DNA of 64,000 bases from positions 124,001 to 188,000 of the forward strand of contig FSRD01000002.1 in assembly GCA_900129675.1 (NCBI GenBank), written 5' to 3'. Of the stretch, positions 27,201 to 34,894 are shown one piece after another (the first letter of the stretch is position 1; every line of letters starts with the position of its first letter). The notes beneath the pieces are model-generated. The model saw only the letters and a list, made by a program, of their open reading frames with translations. It was not told the DNA's origin and made no database searches. This DNA comes from Bradyrhizobium erythrophlei (GTDB lineage Bacteria; Pseudomonadota; Alphaproteobacteria; Rhizobiales; Xanthobacteraceae). Made by a program: the position numbers and the translations under genes.

Positions 27201-27300
27201 CGCCGCGCCGCGGTTTGCCTCGCCGCCGCTTCAGCCCGAAGGCGGCGCCGCGCCGGAACACGCCATTCCACGCTCAAGCCTGAAAAGCGCTGTCGTCTGA
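24277..27300 (+). CDS. triple-GAF GGDEF-EAL cyclic-di-GMP signalling protein
   Basis: 1007 residues. Three tandem GAF units begin near residues 15, 196 and 372, each opening with a version of FAALSATNEAIMRA and containing a PEGxGxCGxAFR-like core. They are followed by a GGDEF domain with intact GGDEF at 631-635 (VARLGGDEFVVI) and an EAL domain with EAL at 759-761. EAL catalytic segments are present: VNLSPRQF, LEVTES, DDFGTGYSS, IKIDRSFV and AEGVET. Both synthase and phosphodiesterase activities are therefore possible. No membrane helix or signal peptide is evident, so it is probably cytosolic and senses small ligands. Start ATG 24277 has GGGGCCGG but no strong Shine-Dalgarno. Confidence 0.93.
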   Translation: MGSSRTLKTSIARTFAALNATNEAILYAKSPEELYEKVCEAAFSSGDFLATAVFLLEPETSLLRFAAGFGEDIVRLRSIDISIVANTPEGSGVCGQAFRDQKVSISNDFLNDSRSLAWRQGARAGHVGAAAALPLTCNGRSVGVLLVTRHESGSINRRIVTLLERMSANLSFALDNFDHEAARKNSERATRRLARMFGAISATNEAILRAKTERELYQRVCDAAVHSGKSVATAVLLAEPGSIWLKLAAATGESLDLITRTRFSIDPDHEFGKGICGEAFRTQRPCVDHDSGPWQQAGRETRAVASVAVALIKAGESVGVLMFSVGKSWAADEEIIALLARIAENVAFALDNFDRADEKARADEQKERLSRMFAALSATNEAIMRAGSRSELYQLVCEAAATGGKFTSTTIALVRSDSDYLDIVATAGPTAEGARKVTLSINEAHPEGRGACGRAIRSRRACIINDYFADPHTRAFHARARSDGTKSGASFPLFARGQVAGIMIFVATEKDTFTPEFAELLQRLADNVSFALESFDRADEKNKADERIEYLASHDSLTRLPNRERFNELLRHAIDAAGRYRRKFALLFIDLDRFKVINDSLGHAAGDMLLVEIADRLRSALRASDVVARLGGDEFVVILEEAAERHDVERVAGELLSALSQPLQLSGHECQTTASIGIAMYPSDGAEMQTLTKNADMAMYLAKEDGKNGFRFFTKEIKAQSIERLTLEAALRRALERDQFSLHYQPKVDMASGQITGVEALLRWTHPDLGMVSPAQFIPLAEEIGLIVPIGRWVLKEACAQNMAWQRRGLRPVTMAVNLSPRQFADEHLLHDVDEALLASGMSPVLLQLEVTESMVMRNVSRAIKVLDAIQSRGIRLAIDDFGTGYSSMSLMKQFPIDTIKIDRSFVRDLPDDSEDRAIAQAIISMGKALGMTIIAEGVETVEQEAFLRDHSCDEMQGFLFSKPLPPPEMADLLRAAPRFASPPLQPEGGAAPEHAIPRSSLKSAVV

Positions 27301-27615
27301 CGGCTGCGGATGCAGGTCGCGGACATCGGAATCGGTGGAATCCACCTTGCGCGAGAAATCGTATGGCCATGGCTGGAACGTTTGGCCGGCCAGCAATTGA
27401 AACAGGACTTTGGCGCCCGCCGCGTAGCTCGCGCCATCGGACAATCCCAGCCGGGCGGAACTGCCCGGCGGCAGCTTCGTGGAGATATCCTGCACCTCCA
27501 TCGCCGGACCCCACCACCATGCCGGGGCCGGCGGCCGCTCGTCCTCGCCAAGCGCCCGCCAACGCACAAACTCGTCGACAACGCGCTCGAATTGCAGCTT
27601 TGCGGCAGGATGCAT
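27274..27615 (-). CDS. conserved-looking small protein, unknown function
   Basis: 113 residues, soluble, with a tryptophan-rich patch PAPAWWWGPA near residue 37 and a helical N-terminus (PAAKLQFERVVDEFVRWRAL). Its 3' end overlaps the convergent signalling gene by 27 bases. No family recognised. Codon usage and the high content of ordered residues favour a real gene over a chance frame, but this is not certain. Confidence 0.6.
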   Translation of the reverse strand: MHPAAKLQFERVVDEFVRWRALGEDERPPAPAWWWGPAMEVQDISTKLPPGSSARLGLSDGASYAAGAKVLFQLLAGQTFQPWPYDFSRKVDSTDSDVRDLHPQPSDDSAFQA

Positions 27616-27739
27616 CGTCGAAATCCTTCGTTGGCTCCGATGATAGCCCTATCCGCGGCCGGCGCAATGTGCGCTGGCAGGACAGGCGGCATGAGGTCCA
27701 AGCGGATGATGGGGCCTCGATGGCTCACTTGCGCCGGGG

Positions 27740-28207
27740 TTATTTCTCCTCCGCCGCAGTCGAGGTCGCCGGACCTTCGCCCATGATCAGCAACACGGCG
27801 TCTTCATCCTTGGCGCCGTCCCAGTGCACCTGCTTGCCGAAATGCGTCACAAAACTCCCGGCAGGCATCGGCGTCGTGTTGGCGGGATCGAATTTCGGGC
27901 CCGAACCGACCCACCAGGTGCCCTGCAGCACGACGATGTAACGGTCGTTGGGATGGAAATGCGGGCGGCTGAAATGATTGCCCTTGGTCCATTTGGTATA
28001 GACCATGTAGAAACCTGGTTTTGTGGGATCGCCAACAACGACGGCGTTTTGTCCGCCACGTGCGTCGACCGGACTCCACGGAATCTGGTCCGGTAATTTG
28101 TAGATCACCGCGGCCGGATTGAGCTCGGCGGCGGAGCTCATGCTCAGCATGCTGGCGAACGCGAGCGGCGCCAAAAGATATCGCCAAAGCCGGTTTGTCG
28201 CCTCCAT
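27740..28207 (-). CDS. exported cupin-domain protein
   Basis: 155 residues with a signal peptide (LWRYLLAPLAFASMLSMSSAAEL). The cupin core has metal-ligand histidines in RPHFHPNDRYIVVLQGTWWVG and a second motif in GSFVTHFGKQVHWDGAKDEDAVLLI. It is probably a small periplasmic metal-binding beta-barrel of the type often annotated as cupin/DUF4437. ATG 28207 follows GGAGGAACTC, preferred over an ATG 12 bases upstream. The substrate is unknown. Confidence 0.85.
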   Translation of the reverse strand: MEATNRLWRYLLAPLAFASMLSMSSAAELNPAAVIYKLPDQIPWSPVDARGGQNAVVVGDPTKPGFYMVYTKWTKGNHFSRPHFHPNDRYIVVLQGTWWVGSGPKFDPANTTPMPAGSFVTHFGKQVHWDGAKDEDAVLLIMGEGPATSTAAEEK

Positions 28208-28418
28208 GAGTTCCTCCATTTTTGACGCGAGCTGAACGCGCCCATCTCTGTTGTCTCCAATGCTAGCCGGTCTCGTTCCCGTGGAGCAAGCCGCGCCTAT
28301 GCACGCGTGATGCGACAATGGAAACATAGCACAACGCAACTGCAGCATGAAAAACGGATTTACGCCGCGCGCAGCGGTGTTAGGTTGCGGCCAACCAAAA
28401 CAAGGAAGGAAACTCTAG

Positions 28419-29018
28419 ATGAAGCGTTTGTCGGCACTTGCGGCGGGTCTCTTGATCGGCGCCGCCTCCGTTCAATTTTCTGGCGTGGCGTCCGGCCAGA
28501 GCGATGGCTGGATCACGCTGCTCGACAGCAGCAAGATGGGCGACTGGGATGAGGTCGGAAAGGCCAATTGGGCGATGAAAGACGGCGCACTGGTCGCCGA
28601 CAAGCTCGACGGCAAGGACCTGTCCTATCTCGTCTCCAAGAATTCCTACAAGGATTTCCAGATCAAGGCGGAGTTCTGGACCGACGAGGAAGCCAATAGC
28701 GGCATCTTCATTCGCTGCGAAGAGACCAAGAAGATCGACTCCAAGGTTTGCTATGAGGTGAATATCTTCGACAAGCGACCGGACCCGAGTTACGGCACCG
28801 GCGCGATCGTCGATGTCGCCAAGGTCGATCCGATGCCGAAGGCCGCCGGCAAATGGAACACCTATGAGATCACCGCGCAGGGTCCGCACTTTGTCGTCGT
28901 GCTCAATGGCCAGAAAACCGTCGACGCCCAGGACTCAAAACACGCAGCCGGCCACTTCGCGCTTCAGTATGGCTCGGGCGTGGTCAAGTTCCGCAAGGTG
29001 CAGATCAAGCCGCTATAG
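28419..29018 (+). CDS. exported DUF1080 (3-keto-disaccharide hydrolase-like) protein
   Basis: 199 residues with a signal peptide (LSALAAGLLIGAASVQFSGVASGQ). The concanavalin-like DUF1080 fold shows as GWITLLDSSKMGDWDEVG, LSYLVSKNSYKDFQIKAEFW, NSGIFIRCEE and a C-terminal HFALQYGSGVVKFRKVQIKPL. Family members include 3-keto-disaccharide hydrolases and sugar-binding proteins. A good ribosome site (AAGGAAGG) precedes ATG 28419. It ends one base before the convergent galE gene, and its likely terminator lies inside that gene. Confidence 0.88.
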   Translation: MKRLSALAAGLLIGAASVQFSGVASGQSDGWITLLDSSKMGDWDEVGKANWAMKDGALVADKLDGKDLSYLVSKNSYKDFQIKAEFWTDEEANSGIFIRCEETKKIDSKVCYEVNIFDKRPDPSYGTGAIVDVAKVDPMPKAAGKWNTYEITAQGPHFVVVLNGQKTVDAQDSKHAAGHFALQYGSGVVKFRKVQIKPL

Positions 29019-29019
29019 C

Positions 29020-30052
29020 TCAGGCCACCGGCGACAGGCTCGCCTCACCGTGAACGGGCTCACCCGTCTTCAGCGGGTGAGCCTTTTTATGCCAGGCCCA
29101 GGCGGTGCGGATGATGGTCGCAAGATCCGAATGCGCGGGCTGGAAATTCAATGTCGCGCGCGCGGCGGACGGGTCGGCAACCAGATGGGTCGGGTCGCCG
29201 GCGCGCCGTGGCTTGACCACATGCGGCACCTCGCGTCCGGTCTCGGCCTGGATCGCGCCAAGGATCTCGCGCACGGAAAATCCGTTGCCGGTGCCGAGAT
29301 TGAAGGCGCCGCCCGAATGTCCCTGCAGCAGCAGCTTGAGCGCCAGCACATGGGCTGCCGCCAGATCGGTGACGTGGATATAATCGCGGATCGCGGTGCC
29401 GTCGGGTGTCGCGTAATCGTCGCCGAATACCGCAAAGTCGGGCACGTGTCCCTGCAATGCCATCATGGCGCGGGGAATGAGATGAGTCTCGACGCCGCGC
29501 AGCTCACCGATTCCGCCCAAGGGATCGGCGCCGCTGGCGTTGAAATAGCGCAGTGCGAATGAACCGAGCCCATAAGCCGCGCGATAATCCGCCAGCACGC
29601 GCTCTCATCCATTTGGAGGCGCCATAGGGATTGATCGGTGCACAGGCGTAATTTTCGGGCAGGGCCTGGCTGTCGGCGTTGCCGTAGACCGCGCCGGTGG
29701 ACGAAAACACCAGGCGGTTGCAGCCGGCCGCGCGCATCGCGTCCAGCAGCGCCAGCGTGCCAGCCAGATTGTTGAGGTAGTATTTCTGCGGATCGACGAC
29801 GGATTCGCCGACCAGGCTTGACGCGGCGAAGTGCATCACGGCGACGATGTCATGCTGGGCAAAGGTGTGCGCGAGCGTGGCCTTGTCCGCGATGTCGCCG
29901 GTGACCAGCGCGCCCGTGACGAAGGAGCGGTGCCCGGTGGAAAAATTGTCGTAGCAAACCGGCTGATAGCCGGCCGCATCCAGCGCCCGGCAGCAATGCG
30001 AGCCGATATAGCCCGCGCCGCCGGTGACCAGGATGGCGGGACGGCCGCTCAT
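29020..30052 (-). pseudogene. galE: UDP-glucose 4-epimerase, frameshifted
   Basis: Both halves of a normal GalE are present in different frames. The first half has the Rossmann motif VTGGAGYIGSHCCRAL and the catalytic YxxxK in NPYGASKW. The second half resumes with VLADYRAAYGLGSFALRYFNASGADP and runs to the end (AWAWHKKAHPLKTGE). The break lies at about 29600-29612, just after the catalytic lysine. A single extra base there would be needed to explain it (the expected order is Trp-Met-Glu-Arg-Val-Leu). It should supply UDP-galactose to the polysaccharide locus. Without a corrected read, this copy would give a truncated, inactive protein. Its start overlaps the stop of the WecG-type gene by one base. 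Confidence 0.85.
29057..29088 (+). terminator. intrinsic terminator inside the 3' end of galE
   Basis: Perfect 10-bp stem GGCTCACCCG (29057-29066) and CGGGTGAGCC (29074-29083) with a 7-base loop, followed by TTTTT (29084-29088). Oriented to terminate the DUF1080 gene 38 bases after its stop. It lies within the last codons of galE on the opposite strand. Confidence 0.8.
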
Positions 30053-30873
30053 CAGTCGCCCGTCCGGTCGGTGACCGACGGCCGGCTCTTGTTGAACAGC
30101 AGATAGAGCGCGCGCGGATTGGTGGTCAGATAGCGCCAGAACAGGCGGCGCGGCTCCAGCCAGACGCGCCAGGCCCATTCCAGCCCGACGCCCTGCATCC
30201 ATTGCGGCGCGCGGGCCCGGCCGCCGGACAGGAAGTTGAACAATCCGCCCGACGTCTTGATGACGCCGACATGGGACAGGCGCGCGGCGTATTCCTCGAC
30301 AAAGGCCTGTTCATAGGGAACGCCGAGCGCGACCCACAGATAATCCGGCGCCAGCGCGTCGATTTCATCGACCTTGGCGCGCAGCGCATCGCCCCTGAGA
30401 TAGCCGTGCGAACGACCGATGATCTTGAGGTCGGGATACCGGCTGCGAACATTGGCGACGGCGGCGGCATTCTCCGTCTCATCCGCGCCGAACATGTAGA
30501 AGGTCAATCCGGCTGCCTGGGCCTTGCGGGCGACGACGTGAAACAGGTCGGTGGTCGCGACGCGCTCGGGAAGCGGCGTCGACGATTTGAACCGCGATAC
30601 GGTGACGAGCGGCTGGCCGTCGGCATTGATCAGGTCGGCGGCACGAAACAGCCGATCGGTCATCGGCTCGGTCGAGCAGCGTGCCAGCACTTCGCCATTG
30701 GCCGAGGTCAGATAGAGCGGGCGATCGGTCCGGCGTTGCGGGAACACCAAGTCGATCATGAAGTTCGCAGTCTGCTCGAGATCGAGCACGGCGAGCCGAA
30801 GCCCGCCCAATGTGATCCGGGGCACGTTGGCGGTAGCGGCTCTCCCGACGGGATTTATACGACGCTCACGCAT
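30052..30873 (-). CDS. WecG/TagA/CpsF-family glycosyltransferase
   Basis: 273-residue GT26 family protein. The core has TSANGEVLARCSTEPMTDRLFRAADLINADGQPLV near the N-terminus, a nucleotide-sugar region FYMFGADETENAAAVANVRSRYPDLKIIGRSHGYL and the LWVALGVPYEQAFVEEY segment that corresponds to the usual GxPKQE motif. Members add ManNAcA- or glucose-type sugars to a lipid-linked intermediate. It sits between galE and the Wzz/ExoP gene, overlapping both by one and eight bases, so the three are translated together. Confidence 0.9.
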   Translation of the reverse strand: MRERRINPVGRAATANVPRITLGGLRLAVLDLEQTANFMIDLVFPQRRTDRPLYLTSANGEVLARCSTEPMTDRLFRAADLINADGQPLVTVSRFKSSTPLPERVATTDLFHVVARKAQAAGLTFYMFGADETENAAAVANVRSRYPDLKIIGRSHGYLRGDALRAKVDEIDALAPDYLWVALGVPYEQAFVEEYAARLSHVGVIKTSGGLFNFLSGGRARAPQWMQGVGLEWAWRVWLEPRRLFWRYLTTNPRALYLLFNKSRPSVTDRTGD

Positions 30874-33175
30874 ATTGTTGGTCTCGCTGACGGCTGCCGA
30901 CCGTGGGGTTGAGTTCGTTCAGGATGACGCCGACCAGCTTGCGCTCCGCCCCATCGAGGGCGGCAATGATGTATTCCATGCTGTCGTTGATATCGAGATG
31001 GACCGGTAGCACCGCGACGAGGCCGTCGGAGATACCGATCAGATTGCGGTCGGCCGCGCTCCACGGCATCGCTGGTCCGTCGAGAATGATCAGGTCGTAC
31101 CCGCCGGCGGCGCGCGCCTGCTCGATTGCGTTGCGGATGGCGTCGCCTGCCTTGACATCACGCACCCTCGCATCGGCGCTTTGGACGGTGGGCAGGATCG
31201 AAATTCCGTTCACGGTCTCGATGGCGCGCGACGCCTTGCTGCCGATGCTGAGCCAGCCGAGGCGGCTTGGTTCGCGCCTGCCGAGGTGGCTTACCTTGTC
31301 CGTCAGCGGATGCGCCTTGTGATCGGCGTCGATCATCAGCACCCTGGCGCCGTCGCGCGCGGCTGACAGCGCAATGTTCAGCACAACGATGCTGCGGTCA
31401 TCGCCAGCGGCTGCACCGATCGCGGCGATCAAGGGCGCGGTTTTGGCGGCCGTGCGCTTGTCCAGCGTGGCGCGGATTTCGCGCATCGTGTCGGGGAATG
31501 TCATCAGCGGCAGGCCCGCGCGCAGCGTCGGCCAGCCGAGCCGGGTAACGTCGGCCGAGCTGCCCGTCGCCAGGATTCCGCCCAGCGTCCGCATCACGTC
31601 GGACTCCTGCAACTGGGCAATCAGCGGCTTCTCGATCAGGCCCACCGCGGGCTGGGCTCGCGCTGGCGCGGCAGGCGGCTGCTTCGGGGCCGCGGCAACG
31701 GTCCGCTTCTCCGGGGCGAGCGGTGTCTTGGTCTGAAGCGGGCCTGCGCCCGGCGTCAGGCGGTCGATGGCGATCATCCAGGCGGCCGCGGCCAGCGCGC
31801 CGAACACAAAGCCGATCATTGCGATCAGGCTCATCGCCGGCGGGAAGGTGCGTCGTTGCGGCACGGTGGCATCACCGATGACGCGCGCGCTCGAGGTATT
31901 CAGGCTTTCCTGTTCCTCGGTTTCGCGCGAGCGCTTGAGGAACGACTGATAGACGTCTCGGCTCGCCTCGACGTCGCGCTCGAGCTCGCGCAGCCGCACC
32001 GAGGCCTGGCTCATCTGGACGCTCTGGCGCTTTTGGGTTTCGAGCGCCTTGTTCAGCGAAGCCTCGTAATCGCGGGCACGGGTGAGATCGTTCTTGGCCG
32101 ATTGGGCGTAGCGTTCGACTTCTTCATTGACGGTTCGGCGCAGATCCTCGACCTGCTTGTCCATCTGGCGCAGCGCGGGATGCCGCGGTCCCAGCTCGCT
32201 CTGCAACTCGGCCTGGCGCTTCTTGGCCTCGGCGAATTGCGCACGCAGATTGGCGATGGTCGGCGATTGCAGCGCCTCGGGGATCGCGCCGGCATCGGTA
32301 GAGGCTCGGCGGCTGGCTTCGATCTGGTCGTATTTGGCTTGGGCGTCGAGCGTCAGCGCCCGCGCCGCGGCGAGCCGCTGGTTGCTGGCGGAGAGCTGCT
32401 GGTCGCTGATCAGCGTGTCCTGGGTGCCGACAAAATTGTTCTGCGCCTTGTAGAGCGCGAGGGTGTTCTCGGCGTTGCGGAGCCGTTCCTGCAATTCCTT
32501 CAGCCGGCCGGAGAGGTCGCTGGTCGCGCGCCTTGCGGCGCTGGCCTGCGACTGCTTCGATTCGGCGAGATAAGCCTTGGAGATCGCGTTGGCGAGCATC
32601 GCGGCCTTGGCGGGGTCATACGACCAGACGTCGATGTCGACGATGAAGGTGCGGTCGGTCTTCTTTACATTGATGTGGCGGTTCAGCGCTTCCAGCGCGC
32701 CCATCTGAACCAGCTTCTGCTGCTCGGCGGTCGGGCGGAACTCAATCCCGAACAGGCCAAGCAGCGAAGCGAAGATGCCTTTGGACCCGGTGCTGCCGAA
32801 CTCGGGATCGGTGTCGAGACTGGTGTCGTGGATCACCTGCAGCAGCACGTTGTTGGAGGTGATCAGGCGCGCCTGGCTCTCGACCACCATCGCAAGGCCG
32901 GAAATATCCTGGGCGCGCGGCGTCAGTTCGCGATCGACCAGCTGCAATTCGCGAGGGTCGACGTAAAGCTGGGCGCTTGCGGTGTATTTCGGTGACAGGC
33001 TTTTGCCGATCGCGACCGCGACGCAGGCGCAGATCAGCGCCGCCGAGGCGATCGCGATTTTCCGCTGCCACAGCAACTGGGCCAGATCCAGCACGCTGAA
33101 ACCGGCAGACGCCGATACCGGCGCTGGCCTTGCGTCCGGCTTGGCCTGGTTTATCGGCTCGTCATAAATAAGCAT
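30866..33175 (-). CDS. Wzz/ExoP-like polysaccharide chain-length protein with degenerate kinase domain
   Basis: 769 residues. It has an N-terminal Wzz domain with a first membrane helix (IAIASAALICACVAVAIG), a long periplasmic coiled-coil region (about residues 170-420), a second membrane helix (MSLIAMIGFVFGALAAAAWM), then a cytoplasmic BY-kinase-like ATPase domain. The Walker A' and Walker B segments are intact (ARVLMIDADHKAH, YDLIILDGPAMPW). The P-loop reads GAAAGDDRS, with arginine where the lysine should be. The tail has no tyrosine cluster. It is likely to control chain length and export by contact, without kinase activity. ATG 33175 (MLIYDEPINQ) is preferred; an upstream ATG at 33205 is possible. 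Confidence 0.9.
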   Translation of the reverse strand: MLIYDEPINQAKPDARPAPVSASAGFSVLDLAQLLWQRKIAIASAALICACVAVAIGKSLSPKYTASAQLYVDPRELQLVDRELTPRAQDISGLAMVVESQARLITSNNVLLQVIHDTSLDTDPEFGSTGSKGIFASLLGLFGIEFRPTAEQQKLVQMGALEALNRHINVKKTDRTFIVDIDVWSYDPAKAAMLANAISKAYLAESKQSQASAARRATSDLSGRLKELQERLRNAENTLALYKAQNNFVGTQDTLISDQQLSASNQRLAAARALTLDAQAKYDQIEASRRASTDAGAIPEALQSPTIANLRAQFAEAKKRQAELQSELGPRHPALRQMDKQVEDLRRTVNEEVERYAQSAKNDLTRARDYEASLNKALETQKRQSVQMSQASVRLRELERDVEASRDVYQSFLKRSRETEEQESLNTSSARVIGDATVPQRRTFPPAMSLIAMIGFVFGALAAAAWMIAIDRLTPGAGPLQTKTPLAPEKRTVAAAPKQPPAAPARAQPAVGLIEKPLIAQLQESDVMRTLGGILATGSSADVTRLGWPTLRAGLPLMTFPDTMREIRATLDKRTAAKTAPLIAAIGAAAGDDRSIVVLNIALSAARDGARVLMIDADHKAHPLTDKVSHLGRREPSRLGWLSIGSKASRAIETVNGISILPTVQSADARVRDVKAGDAIRNAIEQARAAGGYDLIILDGPAMPWSAADRNLIGISDGLVAVLPVHLDINDSMEYIIAALDGAERKLVGVILNELNPTVGSRQRDQQYA

Positions 33176-33331
33176 CGACCCCAGCTTCCATTCGAACCGC
33201 CGCACGCTTCGGCTGAGGGGTTACTCTTCGGGTTGCGCCACGCGCAACGCAGGCCAACGCGGAAACAACGCACACAGGAAAATTAACCATACTCATTGAG
33301 GGACTATTCACCGAAATGGCAAACAAAGCGT

Positions 33332-34090
33332 TTAAACGCGGGCACATCGCTGCGCCTCCGCCATGGTCAGGGCCGGGATTCTTCGGCGCGCCGCCGCCTG
33401 GAGGGCGTGATCGACGAGCACCGGCGAACAGCCGTAGGGGCTCGGCTTCTCGGCGACGTCGTGGCCGTAGAAAATTAACCATCCATTATTCTCTTGCGCC
33501 TCGTCGAAGGCGCGCTCGATCGAGTCGCGGGTCATCTGGCGATCGATCAGCGGCATCGCGCGAAGGAACTGCATGTCCACGCTGCCGCTGTTCACGCCGG
33601 GGACGATGCTGCGACAGGACACGAACGCGTCCTTGAGCATCTGCTTCCGGGCGAACGATCCGTAGCCGAACGGATAGGCGAAAGTCCCGATCTCGATGGA
33701 AGGATCGAGCGAACGAAAGTAGATGCGGTTGCGCGCGATCTCGTCCGCCAGCGACAGCTCGTCGAGATCGCAGGCGCGCTGATGCGAGAAGGTATGACAG
33801 CCGATCTCGTGGCCGCGACGATACAGCGATACGACATCCGCGGCGTCGCCGGAGTCCCAGTCGGGCGTGTCGACGCCGACCAGGCCGCCCGACACATAGA
33901 ACGTGCCGCGCGCGCCATGCGCTTCGAGGATTTCGGCGCCGGTGGTCACGGCGCTTCTTGGAAGATCGTCGAAGGTGAAGCTGACCATGGGCGTGGCATT
34001 GCGCAGCCGAACCAGGTCGACGTGCAGATGCATGGCCAGCCGATGGCTGACCTTCACCCGTGCTTCGGACAACATCGCGTTCATTTTCAT
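33332..34090 (-). CDS. polysaccharide deacetylase (NodB-homology) family protein
   Basis: 252 residues with the NodB fold. Metal and catalytic motifs: VSFTFDDLP carries the paired aspartates, HEIGCHTFSHQRA carries the HxxxH pair, and GTFAYPFGYGSFARK carries the arginine-region motif. There is no signal peptide, so it may act in the cytoplasm on a lipid-linked or nucleotide precursor, or be exported by another route. It overlaps the methyltransferase gene by 4 bases (ATGA), consistent with the same operon. It probably removes N- or O-acetyl groups from polysaccharide units. Confidence 0.9.
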   Translation of the reverse strand: MKMNAMLSEARVKVSHRLAMHLHVDLVRLRNATPMVSFTFDDLPRSAVTTGAEILEAHGARGTFYVSGGLVGVDTPDWDSGDAADVVSLYRRGHEIGCHTFSHQRACDLDELSLADEIARNRIYFRSLDPSIEIGTFAYPFGYGSFARKQMLKDAFVSCRSIVPGVNSGSVDMQFLRAMPLIDRQMTRDSIERAFDEAQENNGWLIFYGHDVAEKPSPYGCSPVLVDHALQAAARRRIPALTMAEAQRCARV

Positions 34091-34890
34091 CGCTTTCGCA
34101 ACATCACGTGGTAGTCGCCGTGCCGCACATCGGATTTGCCGGGCAGGAAAGCGTTCATCGCTTTGGCGACGGCATCGACCATGGCGGCGAACAACGGCTT
34201 GCGCCGGCGCATTTCCGGATAGCGCGGGCTCTCATATTGCCTGCGATAGATCATCTGCAGGCCGTGCCTGTCGGCAAAGGCTTTGAGATTCGACAGCGTG
34301 ACCAGCGGATGGAAGTGGGTCGGGAACGGCGCGCAGCCGGGCAAGCCGGCGTTTTTGTCGCCGCGCACATGGCGGTAGAACCAGACATGGAACCAGTGCG
34401 GCGAGTATTTGGTGACGACGCCGGATAGCGACCTCGGATTCGGCGCGCCGATCAGGATCATCCCGTTCCGCTTCAGCGACTGGCAGAAGCCGAGCAGCGC
34501 GGCTTCGACGTCGGGCACGTGCTCGATCACGTTGTAGCAGATGACGAGATCGAAACTGTCGGGTGCGAAGCGATAGGTCTGGATGTCGCCGACGATCGTT
34601 TCCTGCGCGTAATCATTGTTGCGGATCTGATCCTGGTCGATATCGACCACGGTGACGTGGGCGCGGCGCAGCACGTTGAGCGGCAGGAAACTGGTCGAGC
34701 CGCCGCCGGCTTCGTAAATCGCAAGACCGGCCGCGGGCAGTCTCGCTTCGAGAATGCTGTGAACGGTCAGCAGGCTCTGCCGCGCCTCGCCGGGCGGCAG
34801 ATCGAGCAGGGATTGCGGATGCGCCGGCGCCGGCTTGACGGCGTCGGCGAGAGAAGCATGAACAGGATTGAGAGCTAATGTCTTGGTCAT
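34087..34890 (-). CDS. class I SAM-dependent methyltransferase
   Basis: 267 residues with the SAM-binding Rossmann motifs GLAIYEAGGGSTSFLPL (motif I), VTVVDIDQDQI (motif II), DLVICYNVIEHVPDVEAALLGF and MILIGAPNPRSLSG. The IEHV segment places it with the UbiG/COQ5-like and polysaccharide-capping methyltransferases. It lies between the flippase and deacetylase genes of the polysaccharide locus. It may methylate a sugar of the repeat unit or a chain end, but the substrate is not known. ATG 34890 starts 5 bases from the flippase stop. Confidence 0.88.
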   Translation of the reverse strand: MTKTLALNPVHASLADAVKPAPAHPQSLLDLPPGEARQSLLTVHSILEARLPAAGLAIYEAGGGSTSFLPLNVLRRAHVTVVDIDQDQIRNNDYAQETIVGDIQTYRFAPDSFDLVICYNVIEHVPDVEAALLGFCQSLKRNGMILIGAPNPRSLSGVVTKYSPHWFHVWFYRHVRGDKNAGLPGCAPFPTHFHPLVTLSNLKAFADRHGLQMIYRRQYESPRYPEMRRRKPLFAAMVDAVAKAMNAFLPGKSDVRHGDYHVMLRKR

Positions 34891-34894
34891 TGGT

